A DNA stretch of 64,000 nt. Source: Chrysoperla carnea (Eukaryota > Arthropoda > Insecta > Neuroptera > Chrysopidae). Location: the NCBI RefSeq assembly GCF_905475395.1, contig NC_058341.1:67711501-67775500 (forward strand), written 5' to 3'. Below, one piece after another: positions 1-12,922 of this stretch; within the stretch, counting starts at the first letter, position 1, and each line of letters starts with the position of its first letter. A program made the position numbers and the translations under genes. The notes under the pieces are model-generated. The model did not search any database and was not told the DNA's origin. It saw nothing but the letters and a program-made list of their open reading frames with translations.

Positions 1-1277
1 AATCTAATTATTAATCTTTGTAATCAATATTTTCACAGTTAATAATTATCACTTGAATTAAAATACTTGCCAGTATATTGAAGTACAATGCTAGATGTTT
101 TCTATTAAATGCCGGAAAATTATTCAAGTAATCTGTAATATAAATTAAAAAGAGATGATTAAAATTATTCGATTCGATTCACAAAATGATAAAATATTAT
201 TATCTAAAGTAATAAATAATAAATAATTAAATTTTATTATTATTTGATTATTTGTTAGAAAAATAATAAGTTCTTTAGAAATATATCTATATATTATACT
301 TACAAAATTAACCTCTAATATTTGAAAACACTTAAAGTTTTTACAGTTTTTTCACAACACAATGTCAAAAGTTTACAAATAATATTTATATATGTAATAA
401 ATTGAAGAAAAAGGAATAATTATATAAAATTAATATTCAAAATTAATTATTCATATGAATACTATATTTCACAACCATTGACTTGAACTGGCTCAGGGAT
501 ATAAGTACTGTGTACTGTATAGTATGAAGACTCAGTACTGTAACTATATTCAGTGTTGATATATTTTTTTATTATTTCAATTCTGTGGCTAACTTCACCA
601 TGTCGTTCGTGCGCGCGCAGCTCACAAATTCACTCTCATCAAAACGCGCCAAAAGAAGTATAACTTCAAAAATGTATCTCATTTGGTTATCAGATGGATG
701 AAGGTCGGTCTTATACCGTCTGTTAAGACTACTCCATCACCCAGTATTTCGAAAATGAAGAGTCTTAGACAATATGTTTATTTGAAGTTTTTTATTTCAT
801 TTGATGCAAGGAACGATTTCCCGAAGTTTATCAATGCATTGAATCATCATTTGCAAGTTACATTAGAAGTAATTGGGCATTTTTTATTATCAGCAAATAC
901 AATATACGTCGATATAAACCAAACATCCTGTAAAAATAAATATACGAAATTCGTAGGCCCTTAAGCTTAATCTTTCTTTTCCAAATGTAAGCCAAGATTT
1001 ATCACATATGGTACTTAGATTTTTTATCATATGTAAGAACAAATAATTTAAGTTACAATATCTTTGTAAAAATCATTTTTTTACAACATTGTAAACAATA
1101 TTTCTGTTAAATATTATATATCTATGCGAGCTAACATACATAGTTCTTTTTTCTATCGCAATACGGAGTCTTTCTTAGCATCAACGTCTCATATGGTAAA
1201 GTTTTAGACTCTACGAGAGGTACGAATAAAGTCATAAAACCAGTCGTAGTTAATTTTTTTCTTGAGTAAATAAAAAA
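1..1277. other. AT-rich intergenic stretch, no gene recognised
   Basis: No reading frame with coding character was seen. The segment at about 655–720 resembles one end of the fold-back elements at 9945–10530 and 14034–14520: it carries the same 'cagatgg(a/g)tgaaggtc' block preceded by 'catttggtta'. It is therefore probably a solo terminal fragment of that family. The 93-residue frame at 683–964 starts inside this fragment and I do not regard it as a gene. Confidence 0.5.
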
Positions 1278-1793
1278 TTGTATGTATTAATTGTACTAGG
1301 TGTAAAATTTCCATTAAATTTTGAACCAAAACGTAAAATACTATTGCTAAGTGCGGCGGTGCTTTTGAAATACATTTATTTTTCTGGTTCCTTCTTTCGT
1401 CGTCAAGTCAACGCTGAAGAAGATTATGTTGAGCCATTGACAACGGTATCTACACCAGTTTCGCCAATTCCCACTACATTATCATCGCATCCAGTAGTTG
1501 TAAAACAACCAGAGTTAAGTACCAAAACAACAGCATCTATTGTAAGCTATGAACCAACGAACTCTGTGAGAGAGATTCGTGAACAGTTTAAACCATCTTC
1601 GAGAGTGTCTAATACAAATTTTCCTAGAAGGCGTTCGGTCACAAAAATTGGTAAACAGTATAACATCTTAATTGATGAGTCTTCATCATCATCTACAACA
1701 AAAACTGAACCAATGCCTGAACCAAAAAATTTTCATCATTCATCTATTGAAAAATCAATTCCAAAAGGGTTCAGCACAGAAATTGAACTCTGA
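1278..1793 (+). CDS. Unrecognised Ser/Thr/Pro-rich reading frame, possible exon or decayed copy
   Basis: An open frame of 171 codons with no ATG near its start; the only in-frame Met lies close to the end (the EPMPEP stretch). The first third is hydrophobic and basic and may be non-coding read-through. From about residue 45 it reads like disordered protein: acidic (AEEDY), then Thr/Pro/Ser-rich, a charged block (SVREIREQF), a basic block (PRRRSVTKIGKQY), a Ser run, and EPMPEPK. It stops at a TGA at 1791. A second frame continues openly past that stop to 1908 (start about 1672), which would fit a frameshift in a decaying gene or chance. I do not recognise the family. It could be a terminal exon, a processed pseudogene fragment, or a chance frame. 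No convincing splice acceptor was seen at the front. Confidence 0.25.
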   Translation: MYVLIVLGVKFPLNFEPKRKILLLSAAVLLKYIYFSGSFFRRQVNAEEDYVEPLTTVSTPVSPIPTTLSSHPVVVKQPELSTKTTASIVSYEPTNSVREIREQFKPSSRVSNTNFPRRRSVTKIGKQYNILIDESSSSSTTKTEPMPEPKNFHHSSIEKSIPKGFSTEIEL

Positions 1794-2257
1794 CCAAAAT
1801 CGAAAAGCCTTCTTAATAAAGTTCAGGTCATTACTGTTTAAAAAAAATCAGCGTCTTAAGTTAAACGAAATCTCTTCATTATTTTGCCGCAAAAATTGTG
1901 GAACATAAATTCAATAAGAATACTTTATTTAAGAAATGTTTTTATGTAGTATTTGTACTTGGATTAACCTAATTTTTTTTGTTTTAAATAAAGTAAAGTG
2001 AAAAATTTATTTTTAATATTTTTTTATTTAAAAAATCAACGTTTTGTACAGTATTCACTTTCATTCTTCCTTTTATCCTCTTTTATCAAATTTTCCTGAA
2101 AAATTAAAAGAAAACAAATATACTCAAAAAAAAGTTAAACTAAAATTTTTAACAATAAAATAACAAATAAAATGTATACAAAGATTAAAGTTTTCCAAAT
2201 TAGAATTCAAAAATCGTTTGCAATGGAGAATATGTGTGTAATTTTGTTAAATGTAAT

Positions 2258-2645
2258 ATGGATTTCAAAATTTTGCATATATGAAACAATGCTATTTAAC
2301 GATAGGTACAATATGGATTGCAGATTTTATCTATTTTCAGGAAAATTTGGTGTGACAGCACTTATCTTGGTAGAAAGGTCTGTCACACCGATTTTTAATG
2401 TATAAAGCCAATAAAATTTACCCTTATCGCGGAATTACTTTTTTTTAAAATTTGTTCGTTTGAGGTCTACTTTCAAAATATCTCGGTGTGACAGCTCAAA
2501 ACTTGACCAAAATATCTGTCACACCAGTAAAATAAAAAAAATCCAGGCAATAAATATATCTACCAGGATAAAATCTGACACAAGTAGTCCATATTGTACC
2601 TATCATTAAATAGTATTGATCCATATGCGAAATTACGAAATCCGT
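2258..2645. repeat. Inverted-repeat element (MITE-like), ~0.39 kb
   Basis: The arms at about 2258–2330 and 2565–2645 are reverse complements with a few mismatches; both contain 'ataggtacaatatgga' on one strand or its complement. The interior holds several copies of 'ggtgtgacag' in both orientations. No reading frame of interest is inside, so this is a non-autonomous element or fold-back. No clear target-site duplication was found. Confidence 0.65.
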
Positions 2646-2829
2646 GTAAGTGCAGTTTTACTGTCACGGTCTTCAGGGTAAAAATGCGAATGCAATACTT
2701 TCTTTGTATGAAGAATTAAAAATAGCTCCCAATTAAATGGAAACGAAACATTTTAACCAATAAGTAAAAAAATTATTTTAAGAACGGGATAACATCATTC
2801 GATAATGTAATTTTTGCTTATGTCTAAAA

Positions 2830-3070
2830 ATATTCCCAGTGGATAAAATATTTAATAAGAGAATAAGTCTTATAAACTAAATTCTGAGAAACTCTGAAAT
2901 TCTTAACGTTTTTGGACTGCCTAATTTAGAGTTATCCAGACTTATTAAGCCTGAATTTGACAGTACAAAAACGTTGAGAAGAGTTCTTAAGACTTTTTTT
3001 TAGAGTTCCTAAGACTTTCAGAGTTTCTAAGACTTATTCTTTCTTCAAATATTTTTTCCACTAGCGTAGA
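2830..3070. repeat. Imperfect palindrome (MITE-like), ~0.24 kb
   Basis: The left half contains 'gaataagtctta', 'gagaaactctgaa' and 'aacgtttttgga'. The right half contains their reverse complements in mirrored order ('acaaaaacgttgag', 'ttcagagtttc', 'taagacttattc'). The whole stretch folds on itself with mismatches. It is non-coding. Confidence 0.6.
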
Positions 3071-3194
3071 TCTGTGTATATTTAAAACTTTCATTCAATT
3101 GTTTAAAACTAAACTATACATTGTATTCAGTCTTTTTATTTTATATTTTTGTTTTTTTATTATATCCTAATATTACCAAATATTCCTTTTTTAA

Positions 3195-3800
3195 CGATTT
3201 CAAAATTTGGGTACAGGTGTTCATAAAATCACCTAATTAGTCTATTTCCGGTTGTCTGTCTGCACGTGCGTCAACGTTAAAAATAAAAAACGAAAAGAGA
3301 TATCAAGTTGAAATTTTTAAAGCTAGCTCAGGATATAAAAAGTGAGTTTCAGTTCGTAAATGAGCAACATTGGTCAAGGTCTTGGGTCCGAAGGACGCAT
3401 CTAGTAAACTATTATAGATAGAACAAAAATTTAAGAGAAAAAAATGATTCTTATAAAATAAAAAAAACTTTTGTTTGAAACATTTTTCGTAAATATATCT
3501 GTTTACCCGAGAGGGCGCAAATTAATAATACAAAACTTTGATGTCCATTTTCTTCAAAACCATAAAACATGGGCAGTTGAAAATTTGCAGGTAGCTTCAA
3601 CTAACTTGTGAAAGATTCTCGAAAAACGAAAAAAAAATTCTAGAAAATACTTTTGAAAATTATCCAAATTTTCAAAAACCAAAACAAATGGTGCCCGAAA
3701 GGCAGCCATAATTTGTTAAAATTAATTAAAAATAATGTAAGCACTGACATTCGACACTTTCTATACAAGGTATTTCAACAATTAACATATTCAATTGCTT
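3195..3800 (+). repeat. Family A dispersed repeat, diverged copy
   Basis: This is a diverged copy of the commonest repeat in the window, here called family A. Diagnostic blocks are 'ggtgttcataaaatcacc', 'atttccggttgtctgtctg', 'aaaaacgaaaagagatatc', 'ttgtttgaaacattttt' and a final 'caaggtatttcaacaatta'. The middle carries a variant segment ('gatgtccattttcttcaaaa') also found in the partial copy near 8930–9125. It lies downstream of the lysozyme-like gene. Confidence 0.7.
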
Positions 3801-4058
3801 GTTTCCACTTGTTTTTAATCCAATTTATCTAAAAAATGTATTTCCATGTCGTTATTATGATTGAGCATAGAGTTACAAGTTTCGGGCCCATACAAATTAA
3901 AGACCGTTTGCACAGAAAAATTTTGTTGGGATTTTTGTACACAATAACATGACAAACCGATCTCAAAATATTTCATTTTTGCGAATGAATTAAGAGTTTT
4001 AGATGTTATCCCGCCATATTAGTAATACATATTCTCCATTTTTGTATACACTTAAGAA

Positions 4059-7000
4059 TTAATCACTATCGTAACTGCGCATTGGTGGTGTTTCAGGACA
4101 AAATGATAGATAACCATCAAGGTTGCGATTTTTACAACTCAATCTCCAACCATCCCAAGCAAGGAATCCTTCACGTTGTTGTACTAATTTCGCACATTTA
4201 GAATCATCTGTGATGTCATCATTTAATAAATCTGGAAAACAAAAATAAAAATTAATTTATGTAAAAGTTCAAAATATGTTAAATTTATTTTTAACGAATC
4301 AGCGATGATGTTTTAATTAACGGGCAACTTCATAAATTTGCGCAGTGCAAGTAATATACATATAATTTGGCAATGAAATTCCATAAAAAATTAATTCGCA
4401 CAGAAAAATAGCACTTGCGTTAAAACAAAGCTCGACGCGCTTTAATATTGTATAAATGATGTCCCCAAAACAGTTTACATATATTTGCACAGTGGCGGAT
4501 TTTGACGGTGATGGCGCTCTAGGTCCACAGTATCGCAAGGCACTTTTTTTTTTTAAACAAAAATACAGATCCGTCTCAGCCATATTAGACGCCGTTGTTT
4601 TTTTATTATCCCCTAACATGTTGCCGCATTAGGCTAAGATTTCACAAACCTAAATCCGACTCTGTGTTTTCAGGTTCGTATTCAAAAACAAAAAGTTGCT
4701 GTTATGGATTTTAGGGGTGCAGAAAACGATCTTCATGGACATTGCTTTAGGTTAAAAATGATTATTATGTCACTTGTTCAATATTTTGAATATTCAAAGA
4801 ATTACTTTGTAATTACCTCGCCATTGGGACTTTGTATATATTACGTGTTATTTATGTTATATTGCGCAATTTCTTACACACATAAAATTTAGGAAGCGGT
4901 AGGTTTTTCTCATGGACCAGGAAATCTTTTTCATAAACTTATAAATTGATGGACATCCGTTTCTCTCTTATTCTAACAGAAAATGAGTAAATTTTTATTT
5001 TTGGCTTTAATTTTATGTAGTATTGATGGACAAGTAGATCTGTGGTCAAGCGTAGTTTTAGTGAGTTATTTCAGAAAACTGAAAGTTTCATAGATGTTAG
5101 CATCAATTTCATAGATTTTGCATCCTCAATCGTAAGTCTATTACACGTTCTCAAAGCGAGAGAATGAAATGTTAGCTGTTGTATGTCTCAATTCGAAGAA
5201 TTCAACAAAAATTCACTCTTATAGGCTTAATTATTATTATTCAAAATATCAATATACAGTGTGTCGCATTAAAGATGAAGACATCCTCATATTTTCGTTA
5301 TTTATGGAAATATCGAATTGAAATAGTCATGCAGGATGATGGTTAACATTTTTTAAGATACTTAACCGAAATCTGAACTTTAAACTCTACAAATTGACCA
5401 AAAGGGTCGATTCTGAAAAGCGTCAGAGATGGTTAGAAATATCGAAGAAAAATTATTAGAAAAAGTGTCTCAGAATATTTTTGATACCAATAAGTAAACC
5501 GATTTTCATGATAAAATCCACTTTTTTATTGTTTTTATTATTTTGGTCCACACCCACTATTACAAGTTTATTGCAATATTTGAAAACATAACACTATTAA
5601 ATTATCAATTTGTTCAGTTTTTACATTCCATAGCACACTAGTTATAAAAGTTTTTTAATTTTATAACTAATGTGCTATGGAATGTAAAAACTGGACAAAT
5701 TGACAGTAGGTTGAGTTTAAAGTTCTGCTTTCGCTTAAGTATATCTTAAAATATGTGACCCATCATGTGTGACTGCAAAATTTCACATCGATATTCCTAT
5801 AAATAACGAAAATATGAAGGTGTCTTCATCTTAAATGCGACACACTGTCTATCGATATTTACAAAATATTGATATGTGTCAGAAGATATTTTAATACGTA
5901 CCGATGGTCGTATTTCAAAATATGGTTTACCGATATATCGATATTGAAGTTATCTTTTACACACCCTATAAATTGCTGACAAATAGACTGATGAACATGA
6001 CGACATGATAAATATTTTGTTTTACCATTTGGCTTTGGAGCTCTAAAAAGATTGCTAATTCATTTGTATACCCTGTACTCATATATAAAATATGTGCCAA
6101 GGTATACTAATTTTATACTAGTTTGTAACGAAAAAAAATTCTAGATAGGAATACATTTGCAAATTTTTGAAAACCAAAACAAAAGACGGCCATAAGTTTG
6201 TCATAATTGTGTTGGTATTTGTAATCTTTTTTAATTTATTAAAAACAAGTGAAAACAAACAATTGACTGAGTTAATTGTTGAAATACCATGTATAGTCAG
6301 TGTTGATTTCTTTATCACATTACATATACCAACATGTGACACATACATAACTGATAATCAAGTATAGTACATATTATAAAATTTCCGCCCTAATTGTCGC
6401 CCTCACGGGTAAACAGTGATGTTTACGAAAAAATGTTTCAAACTAAAGTTGTTTAATTTTTGATAAGGAACATTTTTTACATTTAAACTTTTATTCTATC
6501 TCTAACGGTTTACAAGATGGGTACTACGGACCCATGACCCAATTGACCCATGTTGCTCATTTACGAACTTGACCTCACTTTTTACGTCCTAAGCACGCTG
6601 TAAAAATTTCAGCTTGATATCTCTTTTCGTTTTTGAGTAATCGTGACCACAGACGGACGGACGGACGGACAACCAGAAATGGATTAAGGTAGTTCCTCCG
6701 TGACCGTCCAGTCAAAAAGTTTTGGACTAATACTATCATTCAGTGTATCAACTGTGCTATGACTATTATACATATACAATATATTATTTTCAACAGACTG
6801 TAGTTACACACAATTATATCTTCTATTCGTATACACACACATACTTTGATATATACTTTTACCATTAGTTTTTATATGCTTTCCACAAAAATCATCGCTA
6901 AAACGAGTTATTAATTTAAGTTTTTTATCGAAACTATATGGTAAATAATTTTTATTTTTATTTATATATTTTCTAAATATAGTATTCTACATTATATTAG

Positions 7001-10000
7001 TTTTTCATAGAGATGGTGGACGTCATTCATTGGTAAATAAATATAATATTTGTAAATTTGTGTATTTTTATACACTTCTCCCATGTACACGTACAAATTG
7101 CGTCACTTTTAATTGCTAATATCTCATGTATGGCATGGTAAATCATCTTCTAATTTTAACAGCAAGTGTATTATGAATTAAATATTTTATATTCTGAGTT
7201 TTGAGAAATTCTTGGAATATCACTTTCGTGTAGGTACTACCTTAATTAGGTGATTTTATGAACACCTATACCAATTTTTTTTTTGTAGCATCAATATTTT
7301 TAGGCGTTACAAACTTGGGACTAAACTTATAATACTATGTATATTTCATATATACATGGTATAATAATGTAACCACTGATATTCAACACTTTATATACAA
7401 GTATTTCAACAACAAACCGCGCGATGATTGATTTCACTTGCTGCACTTAAAATTAAAAAAATTGTTAATATTAATTCAGTTTATGTCGAATACGTTACTT
7501 AAACGAAATATAAATTAAATGAAAATTTCCATGGGTTTTAATTAGTTTGATTACCGAAGATAGTAATCAATGTCAGGGTAGTATTAATCGAATGTTCAAG
7601 GCTTCACAAATTTATTTAATCATTTTCCATTTGGACAGATAAAACCAGTCACGGAGGAGCATACAATAATCGCTTTGGAAATAACTTAAGTACAAAAATA
7701 GATTTTAAAACAAAATTTCCCAATAATTATTATTGAAATAATTACGATTAAAATTATTTGTGTTTTTATAAGTACACTACTAAACAAAAGTGGGAAAATA
7801 AATTGTGATTAGTTCTTTTAATTTATCAAAATAAATTTTCTGGATTCATTACAAACGCTATCGTTTGCATTCAATCTTCTTATTGTATATAAGGAAATTA
7901 TGCAGCTTTTGCCTAGACAGCCCATGTTGTTATAAAATATTTGCTTAGGGACTGTTCATAAAATACATCACTAAAACTCAGCATTTTTAATTCCAACTGT
8001 GCTCATGTTAGTAATCGTTACGTTATGGTAGATCCCGAATATAATATCGCCATGTTAACTATCCAACCATTCAACTATCCAAAAAACCGAACCCAATGTA
8101 GTCCTTCGAATTAACTTTGATTGATTGAATTAATTGTCAGATGTAATCTTATGTTGATTGCTTAAAAATGTTTACTAACATTAATAGTCCTTTTGTATTT
8201 AGATTTTTATTCTCAAAATCAACCCCTCCACTTTGACGATCCACAAATTATTTGAGAAGATGATAAATGGTAAGTAATCAGGTAGGCTAAATTGGAACTA
8301 CTGAAAAAGCGGTACACTTCCTGAATTTGAATTCCGCCTGATTTTATCTGATTTGAATTTGAAAGTGGAAAGTACAAGTATTGCCACCTGGCATTCGAAA
8401 TTGTAACTACTGAGTTCGGGGCATCTTCTGATTTTAATTAGTACGAATTATTATCGCCAGTTGGCGAGTTGCAACTCCCAGCTATCAATACAACCAATTA
8501 TTTAGTAAAAAATTTGAAGGAAATTAAAGGATTGTGATTTCCAAAATGAAATCAAATGCATCTTCAGTAAATAGCTCCTTTTTTTTTATCAAGAAACAGT
8601 TTCTGGCTTGGCAATTAAATTTTTGTGAATAAAAAGAATGCAGTTATATTATAAAAAATATGAAAACTGTCTCATATTCAATCTTACGGCAGTCAAATTC
8701 TACATTGCAAAACGCGATGTAAATCTGGTTTTTGGGTGTGTTATTTGTGCCTCTTAGGGGAGTGTGAAACTACGTTTTGCAAGCAAAAAAAAAAAAAAAA
8801 CTTGTGCTATTTACGTAATCCGTGAAAAACCGCAAAAATTTCGGACTTTTTCGGAACTATGAGCTTTTAGTTGTTACTCTTTTTTGAAAGTATATTAAAT
8901 ATAAACAATTGAAGCCTACCCACAGTTAAACCGTGAGAGATAGAACAAACGTTTAAATGTAAAAAATGTTCCTTATTAAAGAAAAAAAAAAACAAAAACT
9001 TTATTTGAAACAATCTTTCGTAAACATCATTGTTTTCTCGTAGGGGGCAAATTAGGGCAAAACTTTGTTGTCCATTTTCTTCAAAAATATAAAAGATAGA
9101 GAGTTGAAAATTTGTAAGTAGCTTTAACTAGTGAGCCTTATGAAAAATTTAAAAAGAAAAAGAAAAGTATTCTAGCAAATGCTTCGAAAAGTGCGATGTA
9201 AAGCTGCTTTTTGGGTATATGAAATTTAGACCCCTTAGGGAAGTGTAGAACTACGTTTTGCAAGCAAAAAAAAAGTGCTACTTGCGTAATACGTAAAAAT
9301 ATTTTTTTACACTCTTCTATGGGGTCCAAATAACATACCAAAAAAGCAGCTTCACATTGCGTTTTGCGATTTTTTTGTTTTATTTTTATAAGATTTTACT
9401 GGCGTATCTGTACAGGTTTCAAATGCAAAATTTTTGACAAACAGTGTACATAATTGTAATCGCATAGAAAGATAATTTACAATTCGCTCCACATATAATC
9501 AGCATAGATGTTCAAATTACATTCAAGGTTATTTAATAACTAGAAAAAAAAATAAATTCATAAAAAAACCAAAACAACTACTAACCTTCGCATTTAATAT
9601 TACAATGACCACCAGCTTTGCCTTTTTGACAATAGTCTTTGCTATTTATCTGAAAATTTAATTAAAATTGAATCTAAAAATTATTTCAAATTACCCATTA
9701 AGAACGTTACCTGAAATATTCCGAATTTCTGGCTACCACTGGGTCCAACACCAACTTTCGTTGTATCTCTACCACTTTCACTGTCAACCATACAGGCCCC
9801 TGTAATATTAAGAAATTTCATTAAAAAATGTATAAAACTAAAGTTTTGTATTCATAAAAACAATATTTGCTAGTACCGATAAGCAGAACTCAATTTAAAA
9901 ATTTTTAAAATTATGAGTTTTTATACTAAGGTTCTGTCATTTATGTTAGATAGTACAAGATACGAATTAAGGTCGACCTTCACCCATCTGTTTACCGAAT

Positions 10001-12057
10001 GAAAGTTATTTTTTATGAAATGTAAAATATTTACAAATATCCCTGTTGTGGGTTGCCCTAAAAAATATGGTCCACAACTTTTAATAAAAATATCAAAACT
10101 TGGAAAGCTTTTAAACTTTATTTTTTGACTGATATTTTGTGGACAATCATATAGCACCGTATTTGCAATAAAATTATCTTTATTTATATATGTGAGGCAA
10201 TGAATTAACAGATGAACGTAATTACTATTCACAACTTGAAAAAAATTCGAAAATAGTGAACAAAAAGAGGCAGACAGCATAGCTGCTGCATATTCTTTAT
10301 GGCTTTTACTTTCGAGTAGATCAATATTCGTTAGATATGTAAGTCAGTGAAAAATTTCAAAAAATTTTACTCTTGATATTTTCACTAAAAGTAGTCTTGA
10401 CCACATTTTTTTACGCAACCCATTGCAGGGATATTTGTTAACATTTTATATTTCATAAAAAATAACTTTCATTCGGTAAACAGATGGGTGAAGGTCGATC
10501 CTAGTTGGGATCTTAGACTAAGAATATTGCCTATTCTTTTAATAATTTGCAATTATACTTTATAATGAAAAGTAAAAAAATTTGTTAAAATTGGTCCTAG
10601 GCTCATTTCTGTATTCAACGAATTTTTGTTATAAAAGTCATTCGCCGTAACTTAATTTGATTAATATTAAAATTAGAAACATTTTTATTTAATTATTAAT
10701 TAACTAAAATCAACGAATTAGACTATTTTACCAAAATTTCGTGAAATATTTTTATCAGACACCAAAAATCCATATCAAAAGTATGATTAATATCAATTTA
10801 TGGTTAATAGTACAACAAAATTATTTAAAAATCATGGTAATACGGAAAAAACGGTGTTGCATCTTTAATATTTGGCACAGTTGATTATTTGGTTGTAACA
10901 ACTTGGTACCGAAAAATTGACACTCGGATCGAAGGGGGAGGACTTAATCCTTTTATTGAGGGTCTAGTAAAAACCAATTTTTTGACAAATTACAAAAAAA
11001 ACCATTCAAACAAACAAAAATTTCGAATTTCTAGCTCCATCAATGATCCAGATATCAATGGTTTAAGTATGGCGTATATAAATTATAAAATTATGTATGA
11101 AAATGATATTTAAAACTAGTGAAAACAAACAATTGACTGAGTTAATTGTTGAAATACCATGTATAGACAGTGTTGATTACCTATTACTTTACACATATAC
11201 CTATACATGTCACACATTCATAACTGATATCCCCATATAATACATACTATACAATTTACGCCAAAATTGTGCCCTCACGGGTAAACAGTGATGTTTACGA
11301 AAAAATGTTTCAAACAAAAGTTGATTATTTTTTTATAAGGAACATTTTTTACATTTAAACTTTTGTTGTATCTCTTTCTTTTTTTTATAATGGGAGTTTA
11401 ACCTCCGTTTTTGCGACGGATGTCTAATCACAGAGGCCACCCACATCATTATTTGTTAATCTTTATTTATTAAATTACAAACATATTTACAATTACATTT
11501 TTGATGTGGGTGGAGTCGGTTACTTCGTTCTTATCCAAGCGATGACAATGTGATCAATTCTGCACTCCCATTAATTATAAATTGTTCACACTGCCACTGC
11601 CTGGATTCGAACCCGCAACCTAAGTCTAAATAGTCATACGTTCTAAAACTAGCGCCTTGTCGCCTTGGCGCCGTGTCAAATTTCAAGGATGCGACACATT
11701 TTTCTAATTATAGATATCTAATTTTCTTGTACCATCTATCAATATCTGGATGACCGAGCTTTGCTCGGTATTCTTAAAAAGACACAAATTTTATCACTAA
11801 TAGAAGACCGTTTTAAATGTCTCCACACAAATACCAATTTGAATGTCCCGGTAATGTATTTTATTTCATTAACTACGATATACACCAATAGATGTCAGGA
11901 AGAGTCATATTTTGCGATGTATGTTTCAGTTTTTCATGAAAAAACGAATAAAACGACGTTTTTTTTAAAATGAAACCTTGGTAGATCGACTTATCGCCCC
12001 AAAAAACCCCTACATACTCATTTTCATAAAAATCGTTGGAGTCATTTCCAAGATCGT

Positions 12058-12135
<78 letters not shown>

Positions 12136-12203
12136 ATATATATGATATATATATATATATATATCATATATAATATCATATATATATATATATGATATAT
12201 ATA

Positions 12204-12258
<55 letters not shown>

Positions 12259-12835
12259 ATATATATATCAACGATCTTGGAAATGACTCCAACGACTTTT
12301 ATGAAAATGAGTATGTAGGGGTTTTTTGGGGCGATAAGTCGATCTACCAAGGTTTCATTTTAAAAAAAACGTCGTTTTATTCGTTTTTTCATGAAAAACT
12401 GAAACATACATCGCAAAATATGACTCTTCCTGTAATGGTACCTACATTATTTATTTAGTCCATTTTATATTAATATAAAAAATAATGTAGGTACCATGAT
12501 GGATCCTAATCTATCGATCTGTATCGATAGTTGTATACAATTGTAATTCTTCGATACGTCATATATTTTATTTTTAATTATTCAATGGCGAAGAGTTTCC
12601 ATCAGATAGTTTGTTTTAGTACGGTAAAGTAAAGTGGTAGTAAATGTTTCGTAAGACCCTTGTTGATAAATTATTAAATATAAGGTAGACAACCAAAACT
12701 TACGTGCAAGGTCATAAATTTCAGACATAAACATATAATTTTAAAAACAATGGATTAAGTAAAATTTACCAAAATTGTTGAGTCATTTAATGAAATATTA
12801 TTAAATTTAGTTTTTCTTATTAAAAATAGTTGATA

Positions 12836-12922
<87 letters not shown>

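Noticed and set aside
11600-11690. Possible functional tRNA gene because of a perfect B-box
   Set aside because: The acceptor and anticodon stems do not pair, and the sequence continues into a body shared with 24770–25015; a SINE explains it better.
12042-12350. 102- and 62-residue Tyr/Ile repeat 'proteins' on the minus strand (also 12755–12943)
   Set aside because: They are simply (AT)n dinucleotide repeats read as codons; no real coding signal.
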